DNA from: Desulfobacterales bacterium
GTDB lineage: Bacteria; Desulfobacterota; Desulfobacteria; Desulfobacterales; 4be13
Reading direction: 5' to 3'
Assembly (NCBI GenBank): GCA_029940115.1
Contig: JAOZRQ010000463.1
Coordinates: 1-5,708, forward strand
Length of the DNA: 5,708 bases
Shown here: positions 1-5,671 of the stretch, piece by piece
Numbering within the stretch: position 1 is the first letter of the stretch
Layout: each line of letters starts with the position of its first letter
Program-made: the position numbers and the translations under genes
The notes under the pieces: generated by a model
What the model was told of the DNA's origin: nothing
What the model saw: only the letters and a program-made list of their open reading frames with translations
Database searches by the model: none

Positions 1-368
1 TGATACGGACAATGCCCAGACTTTCTTGCGGAAATGCACTGATGTTACGAAAGAAGGTCGAGACGGCCCGAGTGAACGGCATGGAAATCCTCTCTTGTGC
101 GGAAGATAGAGATTTGGAAAACTTTGACATCCGGCCTGGAAAATGTATAGATGACACCTATATTAACAATCAGTTCGGACTTGATGTGACCGGCAAGAAG
201 GATCCGGGCCAACGGAAGGCATGCGGATGTGTGTCGAGTCGGGATATCGGGATGTATGACTCCTGTCTCTTTGAGTGCAGTTATTGCTATGCCACACGCA
301 GTTTCACGTTGGCCAAAATCAATCGCAGACGGCACCATCGTCTGGATTCGCCAAGGTTGATCGGTTGA
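1..368 (+). CDS. DUF1848 family protein, C-terminal part (5' end outside window)
   Basis: The reading frame is open from the left edge and ends at TGA 366-368, so about 121 C-terminal codons are visible. The ATG at 12 is probably internal, because DUF1848 proteins are normally close to 300 residues. The diagnostic part is near the end: a CGC motif, then a K/R-D-I-G-x-Y-D stretch, then CLFECSYCYA, a CX3CX2C motif resembling a [4Fe-4S]/radical-SAM-type site, followed by an Arg-rich stretch and SPRLIG. From memory this block is the hallmark of DUF1848, whose biochemical function is unknown. The three Cys of CX3CX2C and the CxC pair just before it are all present. The protein stops directly after SPRLIG, at or slightly before where I expect relatives to end. 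No membrane segment is visible. What lies upstream and whether the gene is intact cannot be judged here. Confidence 0.75.
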   Translation, partial: IRTMPRLSCGNALMLRKKVETARVNGMEILSCAEDRDLENFDIRPGKCIDDTYINNQFGLDVTGKKDPGQRKACGCVSSRDIGMYDSCLFECSYCYATRSFTLAKINRRRHHRLDSPRLIG

Positions 369-428
369 GGCGTGAGAAGGTGCCACACAAAGGGTGATCG
401 CAAATTCTTATCGCAAAACGACTGGGTT

Positions 429-479
429 GCTGACGAACTCATTGATGCCAAACCCGGTACACCCGAATTTGACGAACTG
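429..479 (+). pseudogene. Fragment resembling the N-terminal region of a HigA-type antitoxin
   Basis: In the frame opened by GTG 372 the translation at these bases reads ADELIDAKPGTPEFDEL. This resembles the conserved stretch near the N-terminus of HigA-like antitoxins (COG5499), usually of the form 'ELxDAxPGTPExDEL', which precedes their HTH domain. The similarity is lost abruptly at about base 479, exactly where the palindromic repeat element begins. No HTH-coding sequence follows, and no toxin (higB) gene is visible. The sequence before base 429 (from GTG 372) also lacks the expected antitoxin N-terminus. I read it as a remnant rather than a functional gene. The match is only about 17 residues and is judged from memory, so a chance resemblance is possible. 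Confidence 0.45.
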
Positions 480-577
480 AGGAAAGAAACCCGGCTTTTT
501 CTTGCAGTTGGGAAGTCGGCCCTTTTGGGAAAAAGCCGGGTTTCCCGCCCGTTCCCGACTTTTTGTCCTGTACACAG
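478..577. repeat. Palindromic MITE-like element, copy 1, left terminus missing
   Basis: Two perfect 16-bp inverted arms, GAAACCCGGCTTTTTC (486-501) and its reverse complement (529-544), enclose a 27-nt loop. The right end, TTTTTGTCCTGTACACAG (560-577), is identical to the right terminus of the complete copy at 1442-1566. The matching left terminus (CTGTGTACAGGAC...) is absent: similarity to copy 2 starts only at TGAGG, about base 478. The element is therefore left-truncated or was formed by recombination. It interrupts a HigA-like antitoxin remnant. It encodes nothing convincing; the small frames through it on both strands only translate the palindrome. Confidence 0.85.
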
Positions 578-593
578 ATGAGGAAGTTATAAT
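563..593 (+). promoter_or_regulatory. Possible sigma70-type promoter partly inside the repeat element
   Basis: A perfect TATAAT lies at 588-593, and TTGTCC at 563-568, within the repeat terminus, could act as a -35 box (4 of 6 matches to TTGACA). The spacing is 19 nt, longer than the 17-nt optimum. Transcription would start at about base 600 and run into the small gene at 689. This rests on consensus matching alone. A TATAAT can occur by chance in such AT-rich spacer DNA. Confidence 0.22.
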
Positions 594-688
594 CAGGGTC
601 TGGGTTCTGGGTCTTTGGTCCGAGGCATTGAGACGACGACTCGGGGATGCAGATCCAAGAACCGAGAGCCGTATGAAAGGAAGTGTGT

Positions 689-937
689 ATGGATACAAGC
701 ACAAGGAAATCATGGGACGAAATGGAAAGGGATTACCCTGACGAATGGCTTCTGATAAGCGAAATGGAAAGGGACGAGCTTGGCAGGCTCAAGTCCGGAG
801 TGGTAGAGCGTCATTCAAAGGAGAAAGAGGAAGTGTACCGACAGCCGTCGTTGGACAAGCCGACAGCATTTCGCTATACCGGCGTATCCACCTTCTCGGG
901 GCTCAGAAGTCATGCACAAAAGATTGTTCCCATTTGA
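689..937 (+). CDS. Small hypothetical protein (82 aa) overlapping a retropepsin-like protease gene
   Basis: I do not recognise a characterised family. ATG 689 is preferred because a purine-rich AAAGGA (676-681) sits 7 nt upstream; the GTG at 683, two codons earlier, would lie too close to it. The product is acidic and charged, with no signal peptide, membrane segment or Cys cluster. Visible motifs are W9, YPDEW at 16-20, a GVVERHSK stretch at 37-44 and FRYTG at 61-65. The YPDEW...G..V..HSK...Y...YTG pattern resembles short proteins that I recall preceding clan AA aspartic protease genes in other bacteria, but this is memory and untested. The gene overlaps the protease gene (912) by 26 nt in a different frame, which implies co-transcription and possibly coupled translation. 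A role as partner, substrate or regulator of the protease is inference from this arrangement only. Confidence 0.72.
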   Translation: MDTSTRKSWDEMERDYPDEWLLISEMERDELGRLKSGVVERHSKEKEEVYRQPSLDKPTAFRYTGVSTFSGLRSHAQKIVPI

Positions 938-1310
938 CAGTCAGAAGCATCATATCTGCTTGGAATTCGCCATATCCGATTCAAACGACATCGCCCGATA
1001 TGGACTTGGGATACTGGACACAGGCGCACCACGAACAGAGTTCTCGGACATATTTCTGAATCATATCGGTTTATTGGAGACTGTCATCGGCGATGAGGCT
1101 GTTCCACATGGTCAGCAAACTCTGAAATATCGAAAGCTTGAAGTACCTTCGGTTGAGATATGCGGTTACCATTTCCGGAATGCCGAATTCATTGTGTCAA
1201 CTTTCGAGAGAACTTGGGGGGTAGACGCCCTCATCGGATTGGATCTGTTTCGCAAGTGCAGAATCACCATAGATTACAGGCGTGAGATGATCATCGCCGA
1301 GCCGTACTGA
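912..1310 (+). CDS. Retropepsin-like aspartic protease (clan AA, single domain)
   Basis: The 132-residue product has the aspartic protease signature LDTGA at 35-39, with D36 as the presumed catalytic residue. The second hallmark, a hydrophobic-hydrophobic-Gly motif, is ALIG at 106-109 followed by LDLF. The sequence then ends in beta-rich RITIDYRREMIIAEP, as expected of a bacterial retropepsin-like fold (Pfam gag-asp/clan AA type). One domain supplies only one Asp, so by family knowledge an active enzyme would be a homodimer. No signal peptide or transmembrane helix is seen, so it is probably cytoplasmic. The start ATG 912 lies inside the preceding small gene (26-nt overlap), with only a weak purine-rich site (CAGAAG) upstream, consistent with translation coupled to that gene. 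The substrate is unknown. TGA 1308-1310 ends the gene and no convincing intrinsic terminator follows. Confidence 0.82.
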   Translation: MHKRLFPFDSQKHHICLEFAISDSNDIARYGLGILDTGAPRTEFSDIFLNHIGLLETVIGDEAVPHGQQTLKYRKLEVPSVEICGYHFRNAEFIVSTFERTWGVDALIGLDLFRKCRITIDYRREMIIAEPY

Positions 1311-1391
1311 AGCGGAACAAGCGGAGAGCGTCAGACAGCACGGCTCCCATCTCCATGAGCCGGCGGCTTACTGTGAAATTGACTTGCGCCA

Positions 1392-1424
1392 AGAGTGGAT
1401 TCCTGCTTTCGCAGGAATGACAGG
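1392..1424. repeat. REP-like palindrome
   Basis: ATTCCTGC (1399-1406) and GCAGGAAT (1411-1418) form a perfect 8-bp stem with a TTTC loop, embedded in the context AGAGTGGATTCCTGC...GGAATGACAGGC. This is the widespread proteobacterial interspersed repeat whose minus-strand translation reads 'SFLRKQEST', a familiar spurious peptide in genome annotations. It lies between the protease gene and the MITE-like element. It has no T-tract directly after the stem, so I do not call it a terminator. Confidence 0.8.
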
Positions 1425-1432
1425 CTTTTTGT

Positions 1433-1441
1433 GGAAATCAG
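1433..1441. repeat. Target site duplication, left copy (GGAAATCAG)
   Basis: GGAAATCAG directly abuts the left terminal inverted repeat of the element at 1442 and recurs at 1567-1575 directly after the right terminal repeat. The match extends to 11 bp if the following CT is counted, but on the left CT is already part of the terminal repeat. I take the duplication as 9 bp. Confidence 0.85.
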
Positions 1442-1566
1442 CTGTGTACAGGACAAAAAATGATTGAGGGAAAGAAACCCGGCTTTTTCTGGCGGTCGGG
1501 GAATCTGCCCGTTCGGGAAAAAAGCCGGGTTTCTCGGCCATCCCAAATTTTTTGTCCTGTACACAG
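1442..1566. mobile_element. MITE-like element, complete 125-bp copy with 19-bp perfect TIRs
   Basis: The left end CTGTGTACAGGACAAAAAA (1442-1460) is the exact reverse complement of the right end (1548-1566). The 9-bp direct repeat GGAAATCAG flanks the unit. A second, internal inverted repeat of 15 bp (GAAACCCGGCTTTTT at 1474-1488 against 1519-1533) surrounds a 30-nt loop and is shared with copy 1 at 478-577. There is no transposase or other plausible coding capacity, so the unit must have been moved in trans. A 9-bp duplication together with 5'-CTG termini would fit an IS4-like parent, but I cannot name the parental insertion sequence. It sits 50 bp upstream of the large hdrA-like gene and may affect its promoter region or transcript leader. 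Confidence 0.9.
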
Positions 1567-1575
1567 GGAAATCAG
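1567..1575. repeat. Target site duplication, right copy (GGAAATCAG)
   Basis: This is an exact repeat of bases 1433-1441 immediately after the right terminal inverted repeat. Removing the element and one copy restores an uninterrupted spacer that leads into the palindrome at 1575-1591. Confidence 0.85.
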
Positions 1576-1591
1576 CTCAAAAAATTTGAGC
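1575..1591. promoter_or_regulatory. Operator-like palindrome upstream of the hdrA-like gene
   Basis: GCTCAAA (1575-1581) and TTTGAGC (1585-1591) form a perfect 7-bp inverted repeat separated by AAA, 25 nt before the start codon. The right half is partly repeated as ATTTGAG at 1592-1598. The size and position would suit a dimeric repressor or activator site in the 5' leader. No regulator gene is nearby and no clear -10/-35 pair was found, so function is speculative. As RNA it would be a weak, A/U-rich hairpin. Confidence 0.3.
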
Positions 1592-1616
1592 ATTTGAGAA
1601 TCAGGGGATTGAAAAA

Positions 1617-4600
1617 ATGAAAAGAAAAATCGGCACAGCATTGGTTGTGGGCGCAGGCATCAGCGGGATCCGGGCGGCCCTTGATTTGGCCGAATTCGGC
1701 TATGGCGTGACGTTGATTGACCGGGCCCCGCATATGGGAGGCGTTCTCAGCCAGTTGGACTATCAGTTCCCCACCGATCGGTGCGGGATGTGCAAGATGC
1801 TCCCCCTTACGGATCGAGATGCCTCATCTCAGTATTGTCTTCGCAAGGGGCTGTTTCATGAGAACATCGATATCCGCCTCTCCACGGAGATGACATCGGT
1901 GGAAGGGGAGCCGGGGCATTTCCAGGTCATGCTCCGCCAGAAGCCGGGCCTGATCGTTCCGGAACTCTGCGTCGGATGCGGTGTGTGTGCGGACGTCTGC
2001 CCGGTCGAAATCCCGGACGCTTTCAATGCGGGACTCACCTCACGGAAGGCGGTCTGGCTACCGGTCCCCCACGCGGTTCCGAATCCATATGTGATCGACA
2101 TTGAGGCATGCACCCGTTGCGCCGCGTGTGTGGACGCCTGTCCCACCGCCGCGATCCAACTCACTCAGGAAGCGCGTGGGCATTTCCGCATTCTGGTGGT
2201 GGATGACGAGCTGATTGTTCGGGATTCCATCAAGGAATGGCTCGAGGATGAGGGATTTTCCACCGACATGGCCGCGTCCGGCCCCGAGGCATTGGAAAAA
2301 CTGGCCCAGGAGACGTATCACCTGATGCTTCTCGATATCAAGATGACCGGCATGGACGGCGTGGATGTGCTCAAGCAGGCAAAGGAGCGCTTTCCCGACC
2401 TCTGTGTGGTCATGATGACCGCGTACGCGACGGTGGAGACTGCTGTGGAGGCGATGAAAGTCGGCGCGTTGGACTATCTGATCAAGCCGTTTGATCCGGA
2501 AGGGCTGATTCAAAAGGCCTCCCAAATATACGAAGACCTTGAGGCCAGCCAGGGCCAGCCCATGGAGGTGGGGGCCATCGTGCTTTGCGGCGGATCAGCC
2601 TACTTCAACCCTGCCGAGGGGAAGAACCCCTTTGGCTACGAGGTTTATCCGAATGTGATGACCAGCCTCGAATTTGAGCGGATCCTGAGCGGCACAGGCC
2701 CCTGTCAGGGAAAACTGACGCGTCCAAGTGACGGCAAGCCGGTCCGCAAGGCCGCCTGGATTCAGTGCGTCGGATCACGAGATTTGCAGACCGATGCCGA
2801 TTTCTGCTCCAACATCTGTTGCATGTACGCGATCAAAGAATGCCTTGTGGCGAAGGAGAAGGCAGACGGAGAAATCGAGACCGCCGTCTTCCATATGGAC
2901 ATGCGAACCTTTGGAAAATCTTTTCAGCGATATCGGGATGAGGCGGAGACAGATCATGGTGTCCGGTTTGAGCGGGGCCGGATCCATTCGGTCATGGCGG
3001 ATAGTGCCACCGAGGGAAATCTGATACTCCGTTATACCGAGACCAGCGGTGCGCTTCGTGAGGAATCCTTTGACATGGTGATTCTCGCCGTGGGCCAACG
3101 ACCTGCGGCGGGCATGGCCGAACTCTCCGAAATGCTCGATATCCCGCTCAATCCTTGGGGATTCCCCCAGACCGAATCGTTTTCACTGACCCGGACCAGC
3201 AGGCAGGGAATCCTCTTGGGCGGCTCTGTCTCCGGTCTCAAAGACATCTCCGAATCGGTGACCCAGGCCAGCGCGGCCGCGTTGGCCGCGTCCCGGGTGA
3301 TCCACGCGGCCGGGGGAAGTCTCGAGAGCGACCCCGGATCCGAATCGGTTTATCGCGATGTCTCCCGGGAACTTCCGAAAATCCTCGTGGTCGTATGCCG
3401 TTGCGGGCATAGATTGGCGTCCATTTCGGATCCCGAAGAGATTGCTCGTCCGCTCAAAACGGACCCAAGTGTCTGCCAAGTGGCATTTCTTGAACAGACT
3501 TGCACGGCCCAAGGATGGGGGAGCATTGTGGAACTGGCAGAGAAGCACCAGCCGAACCGCATTCTGGTCGGTGCATGTCTGCCATACCTCTATGCCCGTA
3601 AACTCCGGGAGTTGGGCGATCAGACCGGATTGGACCCCGCCCTGACCGAGGTGGTGGACATGGCGTATCATTCCGTTGCAAGCCCTCCGTCGCCTGATGC
3701 CTTGGTGTCAACGCTTCAGATGGGGATTGCGAGACTGAGACATGCGGATCCGTCTCCCTCCGCATCCGTCCCGATTCACCAAGAGGCCTTGGTGGTGGGC
3801 GGCGGCATTGCAGGGATGACCGCGGCCCTGGGCATCGCGGATCACGGGTTTCAGGTCCACCTTGTGGAGCAGGCGGACCAGTTGGGCGGAAACCTCACTT
3901 GGTTGCAAAAGACCTTGGAGAGAGATGACATCAAGACGCTCCTTGACGACACCCGCGTGAAGGTGGAGAAGCATCCCCGGATCCAGACGCATCCCCGCAC
4001 CCGGGTCATCGCCGCGTATGGGCAGGTCGGATGTTTCCACACCACGATTCAGGATGAGGAAGGCGAAACCCATACCTTGGAACATGGGGTGACGATTCTC
4101 GCCACCGGCGGAACCGAGGCGACCACCACTTCATACAGCTACGGCACGTCCGATGCCATTGTGACCCAGAGGGAACTGGAGCAGAAACTCGCAGACGGAT
4201 CGCTTGATCCGGCCCAACTGACATCGGTGGTCATGATCCAGTGTGTCGATTCCCGGGAGGAACCCCGGAATTATTGTAGCCGGGTCTGCTGTGCGTCCGC
4301 GTTGAAACATGCGTTGGCACTCAAGTCGCAGAACCCTGACCTTCTCATCTATGTGCTGTATCGGGACATGATGAGCTACGGCTTTGCAGAGACCTTTTTC
4401 ACCCAAGCGAGGAAGGCCGGCGTGATTTTTATCCGGTACGATCTGAAGGAGAAGCCGCGGGTGCGGGTGGAAGAGGATGCGGTTTACACCGACGCGTTTG
4501 ATCCGATTCTTGAGCGCAGACTCGAAATCAAGGCCGATCTCGTGGTACTCGGCACAGGTGTGGTCCCCGCGCTTCCGGAATACCTGACCCACGCGTTTGG

Positions 4601-5021
4601 CGTATCCGCTGACACAGACGGATTCTTCCAGGAAGCAGAATCGAAATGGCGACCGGTCGATTCCATCAAAGAGGGGGTGTTCGCCTGCGGTCTGGTCCAT
4701 TCCCCGCGTTCGGTGAGCGAATCCATCGCGATGGCGGAGGCCGCGGCCCAGCGCGCACTGAGACTCCTCTCCCGCAGGCATCTGCCCGCGGGAAAGGTGA
4801 CCGCAAAGGTTCGTCACAGCCTCTGTTCCCTGTGTGAGCGATGCATCGAAGCGTGTCCTTACGGCGCACGGGAGATTGATCTGGAAGCGGAACAGATCCG
4901 GATCAATCCGGCCATGTGCCAAGGTTGCGGCTCATGCGCCACAGCCTGTCCCAACAGTGCATCCATCCTTGACGGATATTCCATACGGCAGATGCTGGAT
5001 GTCATTGATGCGGCAGTGTGA
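1617..5021 (+). CDS. hdrA: Double HdrA-like flavin/iron-sulfur oxidoreductase with an embedded response-regulator receiver domain
   Basis: This is a 1134-residue cytosolic HdrA-family protein. By family knowledge HdrA is the FAD subunit of heterodisulfide-reductase-type complexes that bifurcate or relay electrons. Order of domains: FAD-binding VGAGISG (11-17), C56/C59 in RCGMCKMLP, inserted ferredoxin with C118/121/124/128 and C165/168/171/175, receiver domain (about 190-309), rest of the first flavin core with C384, C397, C401, C402 and GILLGGSVSG (531-540). Next come an HdrA N-terminal-type domain (about 586-708, VCRCG at 593-597), a second core with VVGGGIAG (726-733), C876, C887, C891, C892 and GVFACG (1020-1025), and a C-terminal ferredoxin with C1070/1073/1076/1080 and C1101/1104/1107/1111. 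The receiver keeps D196, D197, phospho-acceptor D240, T268 and K290. An AGGGGA ribosome site (1603-1608) supports ATG 1617. No hdrBC, mvhD or sensor-kinase gene is near. Electron donor and acceptor are unknown. The symbol denotes the family, not proven function. Confidence 0.93.
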   Translation: MKRKIGTALVVGAGISGIRAALDLAEFGYGVTLIDRAPHMGGVLSQLDYQFPTDRCGMCKMLPLTDRDASSQYCLRKGLFHENIDIRLSTEMTSVEGEPGHFQVMLRQKPGLIVPELCVGCGVCADVCPVEIPDAFNAGLTSRKAVWLPVPHAVPNPYVIDIEACTRCAACVDACPTAAIQLTQEARGHFRILVVDDELIVRDSIKEWLEDEGFSTDMAASGPEALEKLAQETYHLMLLDIKMTGMDGVDVLKQAKERFPDLCVVMMTAYATVETAVEAMKVGALDYLIKPFDPEGLIQKASQIYEDLEASQGQPMEVGAIVLCGGSAYFNPAEGKNPFGYEVYPNVMTSLEFERILSGTGPCQGKLTRPSDGKPVRKAAWIQCVGSRDLQTDADFCSNICCMYAIKECLVAKEKADGEIETAVFHMDMRTFGKSFQRYRDEAETDHGVRFERGRIHSVMADSATEGNLILRYTETSGALREESFDMVILAVGQRPAAGMAELSEMLDIPLNPWGFPQTESFSLTRTSRQGILLGGSVSGLKDISESVTQASAAALAASRVIHAAGGSLESDPGSESVYRDVSRELPKILVVVCRCGHRLASISDPEEIARPLKTDPSVCQVAFLEQTCTAQGWGSIVELAEKHQPNRILVGACLPYLYARKLRELGDQTGLDPALTEVVDMAYHSVASPPSPDALVSTLQMGIARLRHADPSPSASVPIHQEALVVGGGIAGMTAALGIADHGFQVHLVEQADQLGGNLTWLQKTLERDDIKTLLDDTRVKVEKHPRIQTHPRTRVIAAYGQVGCFHTTIQDEEGETHTLEHGVTILATGGTEATTTSYSYGTSDAIVTQRELEQKLADGSLDPAQLTSVVMIQCVDSREEPRNYCSRVCCASALKHALALKSQNPDLLIYVLYRDMMSYGFAETFFTQARKAGVIFIRYDLKEKPRVRVEEDAVYTDAFDPILERRLEIKADLVVLGTGVVPALPEYLTHAFGVSADTDGFFQEAESKWRPVDSIKEGVFACGLVHSPRSVSESIAMAEAAAQRALRLLSRRHLPAGKVTAKVRHSLCSLCERCIEACPYGAREIDLEAEQIRINPAMCQGCGSCATACPNSASILDGYSIRQMLDVIDAAV

Positions 5022-5147
5022 GTTGGCTGTTGGGATCTGATTCGTGAGGGCAACACGGACCTTCGATACAGGGGACTTACGGACGGCACCCTGTGCCTGT
5101 TTCTGAGGAATCGTTTCGAGGAGGAGATCGCAACCCATCAGCCGGAT
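5022..5147 (+). pseudogene. Coding-like stretch without a start, probable lost 5' part of the nuclease-like gene
   Basis: Directly after the hdrA-like stop (TGA 5019-5021) the same frame stays open into the nuclease-like gene. The translation (...DLIREGNTDLRYRG..., then RNRFEEEIATHQPDL) looks like genuine protein rather than spacer. It contains no ATG, GTG or TTG before TTG 5148. The simplest reading is that the nuclease-like gene once began further upstream and lost its 5' end where it now joins the hdrA-like gene. Alternatively it is spacer that happens to be open. The 126-bp stretch holds no terminator-like hairpin. Confidence 0.4.
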
Positions 5148-5645
5148 TTGGAGAGGACGGATCTGAAGATGAATTTCCATGAGGAGTTGGAAAAACTCAG
5201 GGAAGATAAAAAATCCCTTCAGGGCATGGTCAGCCATCTGACCGGAATGATGGCCGAATACCAGCTGGCGGTTGAATTCAGGAGCAGGAAGCGATTCGCC
5301 CCGTCCCGCTACTTTGTGAACGTCAAGGATGACACAAAACTGAACGTCACCGACGTGAGGATGCGGGTGAGGTTTCAGAGACCCGATGGCAAGGGGATGG
5401 AGATGGACGTGCTGGCCGAGTCGGACTGTGGCAGAGTTTTGGCGGTCGAGGTCAAAAAGACCGAGGCTCCCATCGGTCTGACATCGGTGGAGGACTTTCT
5501 GGAAAAGCTCGGCGTCTATGCCTCGCTGCATCCGGAGAGGACGATCATCCCGGCGTTTTTCTCCGTGGGCGGGTTCAGAGGCAAGGCACGGGATATCTGC
5601 GAAAAGAACGGCATTGCGACAGCGCAGGAGATCAGGTGGTTTTAA
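5148..5645 (+). CDS. Coiled-coil, PD-(D/E)XK nuclease-like protein (possibly 5'-truncated)
   Basis: The product is 165 residues from TTG 5148, or 158 from ATG 5169, which has GGAGAGGA (5150-5157) upstream at a rather long 11-nt spacing. Residues 11-35 (numbered from TTG) are charged and heptad-like, probably a coiled coil. The second part carries E85-x-D87, then E101-V-K103 in VLAVEVKKTE, which matches the E/D ... ExK core of PD-(D/E)XK folds. A late helix-loop with GKARDICEKNGI also resembles the last helix of that fold. Many bacterial proteins with this coiled-coil plus ExK architecture are uncharacterised (DUF3782-like); nuclease activity is inferred and untested. The preceding in-frame sequence is coding-like, so the natural protein may have been longer. 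The gene follows the hdrA-like gene on the same strand without a visible terminator, but I see no functional link between them. Confidence 0.7.
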   Translation: MERTDLKMNFHEELEKLREDKKSLQGMVSHLTGMMAEYQLAVEFRSRKRFAPSRYFVNVKDDTKLNVTDVRMRVRFQRPDGKGMEMDVLAESDCGRVLAVEVKKTEAPIGLTSVEDFLEKLGVYASLHPERTIIPAFFSVGGFRGKARDICEKNGIATAQEIRWF

Positions 5646-5671
5646 GACGATTTCCGGAAAAGACATACCCC

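Noticed and set aside
478..585. TGAGGAA at 478-484 and 579-585 as a target duplication of element copy 1
   Set aside because: The left TGAGGAA corresponds to element-internal sequence in copy 2 (about 1465-1472), and its length differs from the clear 9-bp duplication there, so the match may be chance.
1341..1362. Inverted repeat CGGCTC...GAGCCG as terminator of the protease gene
   Set aside because: The stem is only 6 bp with a 10-nt loop and has no T-tract after it, which is too weak to call.
478..1566. CRISPR array from the repeated palindromes
   Set aside because: Only two copies about 0.9 kb apart exist, with genes between them and transposon-type termini. There are no regular spacers or cas genes.
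1331..1641. Minus-strand open frames of 77 and 67 codons over the protease-hdrA spacer
   Set aside because: They run through the REP-like palindrome and the MITE-like element. Their peptides (SFLRKQEST, KPGFFP) are translations of repeats, with no gene-like features.
4131..4922. Minus-strand open frame of 263 codons opposite the hdrA-like gene
   Set aside because: It lies antisense to clearly functional ferredoxin and FAD-binding motifs, and its translation is Arg/His-rich with no recognisable domain. It reflects GC-rich codon use on the sense strand.
5019..5021. TGA stop read through or recoded as selenocysteine, fusing the hdrA-like and nuclease-like proteins
   Set aside because: The hdrA-like protein already ends in a normal way (SIRQMLDVIDAAV) after its last ferredoxin. 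TGA is not within a redox motif, and no SECIS-like hairpin is evident just downstream.
4932..5666. Minus-strand open frame of 244 codons opposite the nuclease-like gene
   Set aside because: The plus strand shows the ExD...ExK core and a coiled coil, while the minus translation shows no family features. It also crosses the end of the hdrA-like gene.
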